Below are positions 43,689 through 52,031 of a stretch of DNA of 64,000 bases, one piece after another. Made by a program: the position numbers and the translations under genes. The stretch is from an uncultured Kiloniellaceae bacterium. Lineage in GTDB: Bacteria; Pseudomonadota; Alphaproteobacteria; Kiloniellales; Kiloniellaceae. The notes below the pieces were generated by a model that did no database searches, was not told the origin of the DNA, and saw only the letters and a program-made list of their open reading frames with translations. The stretch lies in contig CANMQP010000008.1 of NCBI GenBank assembly GCA_947500035.1, positions 1 to 64,000 of the forward strand. Reading direction: 5' to 3'. Each line of letters opens with the position of its first letter. Within the stretch, counting starts at the first letter, position 1.

Positions 43689-43910
43689 ATGCCCACTCTA
43701 CAGGCCGTTGACCTAGACCACTTCGAAGCTGTTGCCGATGGATCTACGCAATTGTCGCCGACAAACGACTTTGCAGGTGCCGCCGGCGAGGTGAAGGCCA
43801 GCCGGCTGCGCGGGTACTTCGCTCTTTGCACTCTCTTTGCAATCGCCGGCCTGGGCTATACCGGACTCTTCCTTATGTTTGATCATCTGGTTGCACTCGC
43901 AAAGGGCTAA
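43689..43910 (+). CDS. small single-TM membrane protein
   Basis: A 73-residue protein with a hydrophilic N-terminus, Arg/Lys before the membrane (KASRLRGYF) and one helix (about 46-68, ALCTLFAIAGLGYTGLFLMF). A GGGGGGA ribosome site precedes the ATG. No family recognised. It stands alone. Confidence 0.55.
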   Translation: MPTLQAVDLDHFEAVADGSTQLSPTNDFAGAAGEVKASRLRGYFALCTLFAIAGLGYTGLFLMFDHLVALAKG

Positions 43911-44295
43911 ATCACCCCACGGCCATTTTAGGACTGCAGCCCCAGACCTCAGGTTCTGGCGGTCGCGATGAACTGACGTTCGACTGCGATAGAGCGGCTC
44001 TTTTGGTTAATACAAAGCCCATCAAAAATTGAATAAGCCTACAACCTGTTGATTTAGCGCCGTTAACGACCATTGGTCAAGACTGTGATACACTGTAGTC
44101 TGTCCTTGTGAGAAGCAGTGTAAACGAGGGTTCGATCGGCGGCACTGGAACAGCAGATATCGTTCTTATCCTGAACGATCGCGGCAGCGGCGAACACTGC
44201 CCCGATGCGGGTTCATTGGATCAGCCACTCCAGGCGTATTGCTGTGGCACCGCCCTCTTTACATTGTGACTCGAGCGCTTATCGCTGGGGGAACG
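43911..44295. other. intergenic region, nothing firm
   Basis: About 385 bases. The segment around 44070-44105 (TTGGTC, TACACT, TAGTCT) is promoter-like but no pair has clean spacing. No repeats or small genes are supported. Confidence 0.3.
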
Positions 44296-44595
44296 ATGCA
44301 AGCAGAGCAACTACCAACGGAATTGGCCCAGATCTGGGCACGTCAACTCAAACCTTTGAGTTGGGAAGAACGCATCCTGCTGATGAACGAATTTCATGAA
44401 AATCTGAAGGAGATGATCCCGGATTTCGGAGAGTTTTGCGAAGTCTTTCCTGCGATCGTTACGGAAACGCTGAACCAGATCGATGAGAGAGAGATCTCCT
44501 GCGATGCCCAAGCGCATATCTATGCAAATTCCGCCGATGAAGAGCATCGTCAACTGGCCGGCGCATGGTTCCGCGCGCACAATCTGAGCTCCTGA
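44296..44595 (+). CDS. small helical protein of unknown function
   Basis: A 99-residue, acidic, probably all-helical protein (MQAEQLPTELAQIWARQL.., MNEFHENLKEMIPDFGEF.., SADEEHRQLAGAWFRAH). ATG 44296 follows GGGGGAACG. Two cysteines (EFCEVF and ISCDAQ) are present. No domain recognised. It precedes the acyl-CoA ligase by about 140 bases on the same strand. Confidence 0.55.
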   Translation: MQAEQLPTELAQIWARQLKPLSWEERILLMNEFHENLKEMIPDFGEFCEVFPAIVTETLNQIDEREISCDAQAHIYANSADEEHRQLAGAWFRAHNLSS

Positions 44596-44736
44596 GTCTA
44601 TTCGACATCAGATGTCGGCCCAGATCAGCTCAAGGCTTGAGCGGATCGGTGTTCCGTGTTGAAGTTATCGCAACCGGATGAAGGCCGGTTACGCGTTTGC
44701 GCCTGAGTTCGTAACGAAGTCTCCGGAGACAAAACA

Positions 44737-46377
44737 ATGCTCGGTCTGATGATGGGCAAGCCCCTTCTGATCTCGTCTATCTTAAAGCATGGCGCCGAGA
44801 TTTACGGTCAACAGGAGATCGTCTCCCGCGCGGTCGAGGGGAACTTGCACCGCTATAGCTATGGGGAAGCACACCAGCGTGCTCAGCGTCTGGCGAGCGC
44901 TCTTGGCAGATTTGGCATAGAGCGTGGTGACCGTATCGCCACGCTGGCATGGAACGGATACCGGCACTTTGAAATCTATTACGCGGTTTCCGGGTTTGGC
45001 GCGGTCTGTCATACACTAAACCCGCGGCTCCATCCCTCACAGATCGCCTATATCCTGAACCATGCCGAAGATAAGTACCTCTTCATCGATCTGACCTTCA
45101 TGCCTTTAATCGAGGCGATAGAAGGACAGCTTGAATCTCTGCGTGGAATCGTCGTGATGACCGATCGTGCGCATATGCCAGAGAGCAAAATCCCGGGTTT
45201 GTTGTGTTACGAAGAGCTGCTGGCAGACGCCGCGGACCACTTCGACTGGCCCGAGTTTGACGAAAATTCTGCGTCTTCGCTCTGTTACACCTCGGGCACG
45301 ACAGGTAACCCCAAAGGAGTTCTCTACAGCCATCGCTCGACTTTGCTGCACTCCATGGCGATTGCCTTGCCGGGCATCATGAATTTTTCCGAGAAAGCTG
45401 CGGTTTTGCCGGTTGTTCCGATGTTTCACGTCAACGCCTGGGGTATTCCCTACGCGACCCCTTTCACCGGAACCAAGCTTGTCAATCCGGGACCGAAGCT
45501 TGACGGCGACAGCCTTTGGGAGCTCATGGAAACGGAAGGCGTGACGGCATCGGCCGGAGTTCCGACCATCTGGCTGGACCTCCTGAGGGCCATGCGCGAG
45601 AGAGGCCGCGCACCGGCGAAATTGGAGTTTGTCGTCATTGGCGGCTCGGCAACGCCGAAATCGATGGTCAAAGACTTCGAAAAAGACTTCGGCGTGGAAG
45701 TCAGACAGGGTTGGGGAATGACAGAAACCAGTCCCGTCGGTACGATTAACGTTATCAAGCAGTCCCATCTCGACCTGCCCGACGACGAACGCCATGAAAT
45801 CCAGATCAAGCAAGGCAGAAAGCTTTTCGGCGTTGACCTTAAAATCGTCGGCGAAAACGGGTCTGCCCTGCCCCATGATGGTCAGGCACAGGGCGAACTG
45901 AAAATCAGCGGCCCCTGGGTCTGCAGCGCTTACTTTAAACAAGAAAATGGTGAGGATCAGGGAAACCGCCACGACGAGGAGGGCTGGTTTTCCACGGGAG
46001 ACGTCGCGACCATCGACCCTGAGGGCTACGTGCAAATCACCGATCGCGTGAAAGACATGATCAAATCAGGTGGTGAGTGGATCAGTTCAATCGATCTGGA
46101 GAACGCGGCAACCGGACACCCGGACGTCATGATGGCGGCCGTGATCGGCGTTCATCATGACAAATGGGATGAACGGCCACTCTTGCTGATCGTGCCGAAG
46201 GCGGACGCGACACCTGATCAGGATTCGGTTCGAGATTACCTCGCAGGCCAGGTCGCGAAGTGGTGGCTGCCAGACGATATTATATTTGTTGAATCTCTGC
46301 CTCTCGGTGCGACCGGCAAGATACTGAAAAACCGTTTGCGCGAAGAATACAAAGACCATCTGAGCGACAGGAATTAG
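44737..46377 (+). CDS. acyl-CoA ligase, DmdB-like
   Basis: A 546-residue ANL-superfamily ligase. Core motifs: [18 protein letters not shown] (P-loop, A3), [11 protein letters not shown] (A5), [22 protein letters not shown] (A7-A8) and the C-terminal lysine in GATGKILK (A10). The N-terminus [19 protein letters not shown] and overall pattern resemble 3-methylmercaptopropionyl-CoA ligases (DmdB) and medium-chain ligases; sequence alone does not separate them. It activates a carboxylic acid with ATP and CoA. GGAGACAAAACA precedes the ATG. Other DMSP demethylation genes are not in the window. Confidence 0.85.
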   Translation: MLGLMMGKPLLISSILKHGAEIYGQQEIVSRAVEGNLHRYSYGEAHQRAQRLASALGRFGIERGDRIATLAWNGYRHFEIYYAVSGFGAVCHTLNPRLHPSQIAYILNHAEDKYLFIDLTFMPLIEAIEGQLESLRGIVVMTDRAHMPESKIPGLLCYEELLADAADHFDWPEFDENSASSLCYTSGTTGNPKGVLYSHRSTLLHSMAIALPGIMNFSEKAAVLPVVPMFHVNAWGIPYATPFTGTKLVNPGPKLDGDSLWELMETEGVTASAGVPTIWLDLLRAMRERGRAPAKLEFVVIGGSATPKSMVKDFEKDFGVEVRQGWGMTETSPVGTINVIKQSHLDLPDDERHEIQIKQGRKLFGVDLKIVGENGSALPHDGQAQGELKISGPWVCSAYFKQENGEDQGNRHDEEGWFSTGDVATIDPEGYVQITDRVKDMIKSGGEWISSIDLENAATGHPDVMMAAVIGVHHDKWDERPLLLIVPKADATPDQDSVRDYLAGQVAKWWLPDDIIFVESLPLGATGKILKNRLREEYKDHLSDRN

Positions 46378-46408
46378 CGGCGAACCGGGCACCCGTCCCA
46401 CCGAGCTG

Positions 46409-47200
46409 TTAATTCTCTCCAACGACAATTCGAAAACGGAAAGGCGAGTCACCTCCGCCCGCAACAATCGAGTTCTCACCTGGCTTCAACAGAGTGACAT
46501 CGCGCGAGAAGTGCTCGCCCAGCGAGACTTCGTTGACCTTTGTCCCCAGTTCGGTCCTAAAATCCCGGATAGCAAAGCCCTTCGCCGTTTTTGCCACTGA
46601 AAAATGAACCTTCGCTAACCTATGTGGCTCGCTGTCGTGCAGCGGCAGGTCAATTGTAATGGGCGGCAGGGCTTCATCGCCTATAGGATGCCTCCCAACA
46701 AAAAAAGGCAAAACCTGAGGTGTCAGACCCTCCGCAGGCAGAACCGCGGTCACCGCATCGGAGTCGGCAAGGATTTTAACCTGTCCCGTTGCCGGACGGT
46801 CGTTCGAGAGGTCATCGACCTTAGGGTCGGTTTTTCTGCGGCCGCCCACAACGACAGAAGCTGCGAAGGCATCGTCCAGCGTGTGCAAGCGTTCGCTCAG
46901 CCGCTGCATCAGCTCGAATGCGGTGTCCGCATCCTCACTCACCCGGTGCAGAAAATCGTCGCGCTCGATCGTCTCGACTTCCAGATTCGAGGCCGCTTTG
47001 ACCGTGGCGCTGCGCGGACGCCCCTCGATAACACCCATCTCGCCAAAGTATTCGCCCGGTCCCACGCGCCCGAGCGCAATGTCACGGCCCTCCAACTCCT
47101 TAACGATCTCGACTTCCCCGGATATAACGCGAAATACGCTGTCGCTCAGGCCGCCTTCACGGAACACGATATCTCCGCGTTCAAACCTTTGCTTCGTCAT
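46409..47200 (-). CDS. cyclic-nucleotide-binding and FHA-like domain protein
   Basis: A 263-residue protein with an N-terminal cNMP-binding domain (about 5-110; phosphate cassette YFGEMGVIEGRPRSATV with Arg63) and a C-terminal FHA-like region (about 165-260: FFVGRHP, HRLAKVHFSVAKTAKGFAIRDF, ELGTKVNEV). This would couple a cyclic nucleotide signal to phospho-threonine binding or a protein contact. ATG 47200 starts the domain; the open frame runs back to 47347. It converges with the acyl-CoA ligase gene. The class III cyclase at 21-22.9 kb could be its source of ligand, but that is inference. Confidence 0.75.
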   Translation of the reverse strand: MTKQRFERGDIVFREGGLSDSVFRVISGEVEIVKELEGRDIALGRVGPGEYFGEMGVIEGRPRSATVKAASNLEVETIERDDFLHRVSEDADTAFELMQRLSERLHTLDDAFAASVVVGGRRKTDPKVDDLSNDRPATGQVKILADSDAVTAVLPAEGLTPQVLPFFVGRHPIGDEALPPITIDLPLHDSEPHRLAKVHFSVAKTAKGFAIRDFRTELGTKVNEVSLGEHFSRDVTLLKPGENSIVAGGGDSPFRFRIVVGEN

Positions 47201-47379
47201 CCTGCACGCCTCTTCTTGCCCCTGGATCTTCTGCTGTGTCTCTTCGGATTCACCGCCCAAAGGAAAACCCGTGTTGCGCTCCAAGTCTATGCTGCTGTTT
47301 CGACCCGGCGCACACACTTTGTTGTCATCGATGATATCAGAGCACAAATAGCCCCGTCACTACGCGCTTTGGCGCTCCT

Positions 47380-47970
47380 TCAGGCTAGCGGAAGCATGTC
47401 CTGAAGAGAGGTCAAACCGGTCTCATCCCTCGTTTTCTTCTCTTTCACGAGATCGCGGTAATCCTCCAGTACTTCCTCTGAAATCTCCACGCCCGCTGCA
47501 ACTGCGCGACGGATGGCGACGCGAAAGGCGCACTTTCGCGAGATCAAGCCAATTGGCGTGTAAGGCGGGAGACAGCCCACCCGTCCTCCACGGATCTCGA
47601 ACGCAAAAATCTGCAGTTCGGCGGAGAGCAAAGCCCCACGATGCGGGCGATCGAGAAACAAAAGGTTGTCCGAAAATATCCCGGCCACACTCCAGGACTC
47701 GCGAGGATCGTCAGCAGGCGCCCCCTTCCATCGGCCACGGACGAGCAGGAACGCCGTGTTGAACCAGTCGGCAGCCAGAGCGTAGCGGCCGTCGCGTCCC
47801 GGGATCGTAATGAGGGTGTCAAGCCGCCACTGATCCGCGTAGGCCGCCCGCAATGCGCCCATATCCTGATCCATCGGCTGAGCGGGCTTTGGTTTGCCGG
47901 ATACATCCAATGCCAGAAATTCGGCGAGCGTTAGGTGGTGGATGAACGTCATAGCTTTGAGTGACGGCAA
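47380..47970 (-). CDS. protein of unknown function, paired with DUF2786 gene
   Basis: A 196-residue protein, start TTG 47970 or ATG 47952 (no clear ribosome site for either). It contains DTLITIPGRDGRYALAADWF, SDNLLFLDRPHRGALLSAELQIFAFEIRGGRVGCLPP, and a helical, Lys/Glu-rich tail. No domain was recognised. It starts 16 bases after the DUF2786 gene on the same strand, so they are probably cotranscribed and may be part of the same accessory block. Confidence 0.5.
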   Translation of the reverse strand: MPSLKAMTFIHHLTLAEFLALDVSGKPKPAQPMDQDMGALRAAYADQWRLDTLITIPGRDGRYALAADWFNTAFLLVRGRWKGAPADDPRESWSVAGIFSDNLLFLDRPHRGALLSAELQIFAFEIRGGRVGCLPPYTPIGLISRKCAFRVAIRRAVAAGVEISEEVLEDYRDLVKEKKTRDETGLTSLQDMLPLA

Positions 47971-47986
47971 GAGACGGGGACGAACT

Positions 47987-48601
47987 TCACGCCACGTTCC
48001 GCATCTTCAACTTCATGCCAACGATTTGATAGATGTCCAGACCCGTTATACTGGCCACCTCGCGGAACGGCAGGGACGTCTCCGCCAGCAGAACGGCGGC
48101 ATGCCGGTAGGGATTCATACGTGCCTTGCTATTCGAGCGATTTGTGCTGCGCTGGCGGCTCCGGCGTTCCTCGGCACGGCGCTCTTCCGCATCCAGACCG
48201 CGCTCCTGGGCGGCTTTCAGCGCCGCTTCCCGCCGGGCTTTCTCACGACGGATTTCCTGATCCATCAGATGGGTCGCGGTCGCAAAGCGAGTGGAGAACT
48301 CCCGCTCCGCCTCCGTCGATGGGCCTTTTGCTTCCTGCTTCGGTTTTTCCTTCGCGGCCTGAGAGCGCATCGCCGCCGCCTCGTCGAGTGTCAGACCTTT
48401 GCGCTCAGCCATGCGTTTTGCCGCGGCCAGGGCATTCTCCCGCTCACCCTCGAATGGGCTCTCGGCCGCAAGCATCAACAGGTTGTGAAACCGGTCTCGC
48501 TCGGCATCTGTGAAGGTCTCAGGAATGACGATCTCGCTGTAATTCAGATACGCGCCGTTCTCACGGCAATCCTGCCCACTATACCACCGGCAGCCCCGCA
48601 C
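47987..48601 (-). CDS. DUF2786 domain protein
   Basis: A 204-residue protein. Residues about 35-75 (ERDRFHNLLMLAAESPFEGERENALAAAKRMAERKGLTLDEAA) match the DUF2786 pattern, common in phage and mobile-element proteins. A long charged Glu/Arg/Ala helix (about 100-160) follows, then a possible HTH-like C-terminus (LPFREVASITGLDIYQIVGMKLK). GTG 48601 is the only start found; the first 20 residues may be dispensable. It lies between the structured repeat and a cotranscribed unknown gene. Function of DUF2786 is not known. Confidence 0.6.
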   Translation of the reverse strand: MRGCRWYSGQDCRENGAYLNYSEIVIPETFTDAERDRFHNLLMLAAESPFEGERENALAAAKRMAERKGLTLDEAAAMRSQAAKEKPKQEAKGPSTEAEREFSTRFATATHLMDQEIRREKARREAALKAAQERGLDAEERRAEERRSRQRSTNRSNSKARMNPYRHAAVLLAETSLPFREVASITGLDIYQIVGMKLKMRNVA

Positions 48602-48677
48602 TGCCTACAGCCGCGAACATAAAAACAACCAAATATCATATGTCTACATAACGATTAATTCGTTAATGCGCAGGCCG

Positions 48678-49006
48678 TAGGTTGGGAACTCCTGTTCCTT
48701 GATGGTCTTGACCGCATTTTGGCAGGCTTCAGGTAGGAGAGGTCTCGAAAGCGGGCCTGAAAGTCCGGAGAGAGAGACCGCCTTCCCTTGACGCCTGCCA
48801 AAATACGACCCAAGCGGGACGTGGTCCCCAGGCGGCAAGAATATGAGTTCTGGGAACCACGTTCTGGACAGCGTCATGTCGCCCGCCTTTGCGTCAGGGG
48901 GTCACGATGCCGTGTGGAATCGTACGGCACCGCTCCACTCCTAACTCATAGCCAGAAAACACAATTTTATCGTCAAGACCGTCAAAGAACAGGCGCTCTC
49001 AACCTA
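48678..49006. repeat. structured TIR repeat, copy 2 (complete)
   Basis: The 329-bp element has terminal inverted repeats at 48678-48712 and 48972-49006 that match at 30 of 35 positions (TAGGTTG... and its complement), with TA at both outer ends as in a TA target duplication. Inside, CGCATTTTGGCAGG (48713) pairs with CCTGCCAAAATACG (48794-48807) to form a long stem, GGTCTC (48741) can pair with GAGACC (48774-48779), and GATGCCGT with ACGGCACC further on. No open frame fits. The right end provides the TAG stop of the Sel1 gene. Similar to the copy at 17.2-17.5 kb. Confidence 0.85.
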
Positions 49007-49744
49007 GAGGTTTTGGCGCAACCAGGTCTCAGCCTGCGCCCGGGCCTGAGTAAGATCTGCCTGCGTAAGACGCTCTTCAATCTGCCTTAGAGGTTCCGCG
49101 ACCTGTCGGGCAAAGGTCGTGTCCCTGCGGCTGGCAATGTAATACCAGGTGTAGGCTTCGGTAAGGTTGATCCGACCGTCACTGCCCCGTTCAAAGCGCT
49201 TCGCAACCGCTATTTGGGCGAAGATATGCCCCTGATTTGCAGCAGCGAGATACCAGTGCGTCGCGCGAACGGCGTCCGCTGCGACGCCATCTCCTTTTTC
49301 ATAACGCCGGGCGAGTTCGAACTGAGCGCGCACTTCTTGGCGCTCGGCTGCCGCGCGAAACAATTCGATCGCCTTGGCCAGGTTTCTCTCGACCCCAAGC
49401 CCAGCAGCATAATTGGTCGCCAGACTATATTGCGCGGCGGCATTCCCTTGATCGGCAGCCTTCCGGTACCATTCGGATGCCGCGCGATGATCGACCCCGA
49501 CCGCGAGGCCCATGGCATAGGCGTTGCCTAACGCCGTCTGAGACCGCGCGTCACCTTTATTCGCACTCTCACGCCACTCGGCGACGGCCTGGGCGATATC
49601 GCCGCTGTCGTAGGCCGACAAGCCGGCGTAGTAGTCAGCCTGGACTGACCCATTTGCAAAAGCCAGACAAGCGGCCAAGGCTACGACGCGCGAGCGCGAA
49701 TTGATACACTCACACAGAGTGACGAACGAACCGGATGTACACAT
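49004..49744 (-). CDS. exported Sel1-like repeat protein
   Basis: A 246-residue protein with an N-terminal signal-like helix (about residues 19-36, RVVALAACLAFANGSVQA) and Sel1/TPR-type repeats from about 40 to 195: AQTALGNAYAMGLAVGVDHRAASEWYRKAADQGNAAAQ is one clear unit, and three or four more follow. Sel1 repeats form solenoids that bind proteins. The periplasm is the likely place of action. The TAG stop is the outermost triplet of the structured repeat, so the original stop codon may have been TAA or TAG cut by the insertion. A GTG/ATG start near 49744 is uncertain. Confidence 0.75.
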   Translation of the reverse strand: MCTSGSFVTLCECINSRSRVVALAACLAFANGSVQADYYAGLSAYDSGDIAQAVAEWRESANKGDARSQTALGNAYAMGLAVGVDHRAASEWYRKAADQGNAAAQYSLATNYAAGLGVERNLAKAIELFRAAAERQEVRAQFELARRYEKGDGVAADAVRATHWYLAAANQGHIFAQIAVAKRFERGSDGRINLTEAYTWYYIASRRDTTFARQVAEPLRQIEERLTQADLTQARAQAETWLRQNL

Positions 49745-49813
49745 AGGCGTTGATCCCAGAACCGACAGATTTCTTCCCGGCGCAGAGAGCCCAGCTGAAA
49801 AGCCATCAGCGGG

Positions 49814-50281
49814 TTAGTGCTTCGTCATCCCTTCGCCGTCCAGATCGAAAAAATCGTCCTCGATCATCTCGTCTGCATCATCGAAAGTAATGACACCACC
49901 TTCGTTCGACTGGTGCCGGCGTTCCAATTCACCGATCATACCCTTGGCCTGTATGGCAGCCCACTCCATCTTGGCAGCAGCATTGAAGTAGCCACCCTCG
50001 GTGGCCTGCTCCGACATCACGCGCATGCCTGCTTCCAGCATGGTGAACGCGTAGCTGAGCGGCAGAGCCTGTTCACGATCAAACTCAAACCCGTTGGTGG
50101 TGTCAAACGCATCGGCGAGCTCAGAAAAAACCCGAAGCATCTGTTCAATATCCTGAGGACCTTCGTCGACGTTCAGCTTTGAGAAATGATCGGCGACGCC
50201 GCGGATAATACGTGCGAATACGACACCCTCACGATCCTCTCCTGCTTCGTCTAAACCGTCAGTCTCATCTCCATCGGACAT
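49814..50281 (-). CDS. acidic protein of unknown function
   Basis: A 155-residue, strongly acidic protein starting at ATG 50281 (MSDGDETDGLDEAGEDREG). The middle is helical (VVFARIIRGVADHFSKL, MLRVFSELADAF, AKMEWAAIQAKGMIGELERRHQ) and the C-terminus is an acidic tail (DDADEMIEDDFFDLDGEGM). No domain recognised. It follows the DUF6456-like gene on the same strand and may belong to the accessory block. GGTAGAGCG precedes the ATG. Confidence 0.55.
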   Translation of the reverse strand: MSDGDETDGLDEAGEDREGVVFARIIRGVADHFSKLNVDEGPQDIEQMLRVFSELADAFDTTNGFEFDREQALPLSYAFTMLEAGMRVMSEQATEGGYFNAAAKMEWAAIQAKGMIGELERRHQSNEGGVITFDDADEMIEDDFFDLDGEGMTKH

Positions 50282-50360
50282 CGCTCTACCTTTTGAAACT
50301 CGGCGCTTGTGCGCAACGATCATACATATCTTATAGACTTAAGCGCGATGGAAGTATGAC

Positions 50361-50921
50361 TCAAACAAAACCTCTGAGCTTTGCCAAAGCGCTTAAGCCC
50401 TCGATAATTGCACGGCGCGACCGCGGCATGCGATCGTCACAGCAGAGCCGGCGAAGTGTGAACCAGTGTTCTTTTAGACTGAGCATCGTGTCGCGCATTG
50501 CCCGCAGGTTCCAGGCAAGCTCGTCCGACATTTCCGGTCCGAAGCTTGACCGCCCGCCGTCACGATCAAAACCGAGATCGCCATAGCGGGAGACTCCTTC
50601 ATTGGAGCGCGTCCGGAGATAAAGCGAGCGCAGCCAAACACCAGCATCATAAAGCTCCGGCGCGATCAGCTCCTGATCCAAAAGCTGATCCAGGAGGCAC
50701 TCGTATTTTGCTCTTGCCCCCAGCATAACGATGTTGCCTTGAACAGATACTTCGCGGGTCTCGACCACAATACCACCATGATGATTAGCCCTGCTCCGCG
50801 ACCCAAAGTCACTCACGGCGAGGACATCAGTGTTTACGTGTTTCTGTCGACTTGCCTTGTTCGAAACCGATTGGTCTCGATCACTATCAAACGACTGTTC
50901 GTTGTCACCACTCTTCTTCAT
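50361..50921 (-). CDS. DUF6456-like protein beside DnaA domain IV gene
   Basis: A 186-residue protein. The N-terminal half is a low-complexity, Ser/Asp-rich region; the C-terminal half (MLGARAKYECLLDQLLDQELIAPELYDAGVWLRSLYL and LRRLCCDDRMPRSRRAIIEGLSALAKL) resembles the DUF6456 pattern found near DnaA-like HTH proteins in alphaproteobacteria and their phages, where RR..I..GL..L is typical. ATG 50921 has a GAGG further upstream. The match is by eye. Likely cotranscribed with the adjoining DnaA-domain gene, 52 bases upstream. Confidence 0.5.
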   Translation of the reverse strand: MKKSGDNEQSFDSDRDQSVSNKASRQKHVNTDVLAVSDFGSRSRANHHGGIVVETREVSVQGNIVMLGARAKYECLLDQLLDQELIAPELYDAGVWLRSLYLRTRSNEGVSRYGDLGFDRDGGRSSFGPEMSDELAWNLRAMRDTMLSLKEHWFTLRRLCCDDRMPRSRRAIIEGLSALAKLRGFV

Positions 50922-50973
50922 AGCTCAGCGCTTACCTCTTGACTTTATTCAATGGACTGGACGGGCCTGGCTT

Positions 50974-51375
50974 TCACTCTGCGCGGCCATAGAGCCGGTT
51001 GAGAACACGCTGCTGCAGGTCTTGCAGATTTCGGTCCCGGGTCAACAAATAGTCCATGAGGTCACAGGCATGCATGACGGTCTTGTGATCCCGACCACCA
51101 ACGCTTGCTCCGATTTTCGCCAATGACAGCTCAAAGCAGAGCTTGCGCATTAGATACATAGCCAATTGACGCGGACGGGCGATCTTACGGTCCCGTCGTG
51201 CGCACAAGAGAAGCGCAAGCGAGATTCCGCTCTCCTCCGCCATGACGCTCAAGATCCGTTCAGGCGTAACAAGAGCTGCGCCTCCCGCGTATCCAACCGA
51301 AGGAGAACTCCCCCCGGTCCGAATCGTCGCTCCCCCTTCACTTGAACTGTACCCATCCTGCTCATAGCCACTCAT
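50974..51375 (-). CDS. stand-alone DnaA domain IV (DnaA-box-binding) protein
   Basis: A 133-residue protein. After a Gly/Ser-rich leader of about 30 residues comes a DnaA domain IV: ILSVMAEESGISLALLLCARRDRKIARPRQLAMYLMRKLCFELSLAKIGASVGGRDHKTVMHACDLM, including the RPRQ and GGRDHKTVMHA signature that binds DnaA boxes. The AAA+ and other DnaA domains are missing, so it cannot melt an origin; it could compete with DnaA or act as a transcription factor. AGAGGAG precedes the ATG by 8 bases. It is in a minus-strand series opposite an S24-type repressor. Confidence 0.9.
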   Translation of the reverse strand: MSGYEQDGYSSSEGGATIRTGGSSPSVGYAGGAALVTPERILSVMAEESGISLALLLCARRDRKIARPRQLAMYLMRKLCFELSLAKIGASVGGRDHKTVMHACDLMDYLLTRDRNLQDLQQRVLNRLYGRAE

Positions 51376-51392
51376 ACACTGTCTCCTCTGGT

Positions 51393-51893
51393 TTAAATCC
51401 CTTGTCCGTTACGCGAAGCTCTCTGGCGCGATGGACTTAGTTCCTGTCGCCGCCTCTGCGCCCAGCCTCGCCGGGCGCGCGACGATCCTTTTGCCGAATT
51501 TGCAGATATCGGCGCCCGCCGCCGGTGCGCACGGCATCGCCCTTGCCTCTCTGGCCAGCTCTTACTGGATTGACCCGTGTCTCCCGCGGTCTCCGAAGAC
51601 GACCTGTCCGACGCCTGGCTTGGAATCACGCCCAGAGCGGCTGCCTCGGCGGCTGAGAGCTGCAGCAGACGCCGGATGGCCGTATTGCTCATACCCCGCG
51701 ACCGGCACTCCAATACGAAGGCTTCGGTCTTGGTCAGGAAAGGTCCGGAAGGCAGCACCGAATCATCATTCACGGCCGGAAACTCCCGAGGGGAGCGGCC
51801 GCGGAACGCCTGCCCCAAGAATGATGCCGCAAACCACCGGACCAGAGTTCCAAGCAACGGCAGGCACCGCAGTGCCGGGATTTGCATGTGCAA
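51393..51893 (-). CDS. helix-turn-helix protein, uncertain N-terminus
   Basis: The frame encodes a possible LuxR/sigma4-like HTH (FLTKTEAFVLECRSRGMSNTAIRRLLQLSAAEAAALG) and a basic Arg/Ser tail. The first 45 residues are doubtful. In another frame, ATG 51905 has a much better ribosome site (GAGGGGA) and gives MTSFAHANPGTAVPAV, running to 51766; a frame change near 51770 would join that start to the HTH. So this gene may be frameshifted, or the two frames may be separate small proteins. It lies 17 bases before the DnaA domain IV gene and divergent from the repressor. Confidence 0.45.
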   Translation of the reverse strand: MHMQIPALRCLPLLGTLVRWFAASFLGQAFRGRSPREFPAVNDDSVLPSGPFLTKTEAFVLECRSRGMSNTAIRRLLQLSAAEAAALGVIPSQASDRSSSETAGDTGQSSKSWPERQGRCRAHRRRAPISANSAKGSSRARRGWAQRRRQELSPSRQRASRNGQGI

Positions 51894-51943
51894 AGCTGGT
51901 CATGGGATTCCCCTCGTTTTTTACTACATATGATAGAATATTT

Positions 51944-52025
51944 TTGTACCCATTATGTGGAGATTTCACAAGATGAAGTTGTGCCCATTTTGAACATTGT
52001 ACCCACTTTGGATATGCGCTATAGT
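51944..52025 (+). promoter_or_regulatory. repressor promoter with three operator repeats
   Basis: TTGTACCCATTATG (51944-51957), TTGTGCCCATTTTG (51979-51992) and TTGTACCCACTTTG (51997-52010) are near-identical direct repeats. The third contains TTGTAC as a -35 box, exactly 17 bases before TATAGT (52020-52025), a good sigma70 promoter. Transcription would begin at about 52032, at the repressor's ATG. The sites would let the S24 repressor control itself and the divergent genes. Confidence 0.65.
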
Positions 52026-52031
52026 TCCGGC

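Noticed and set aside
45106-46035. A 309-codon minus-strand frame
   Set aside because: Antisense shadow of the acyl-CoA ligase gene.
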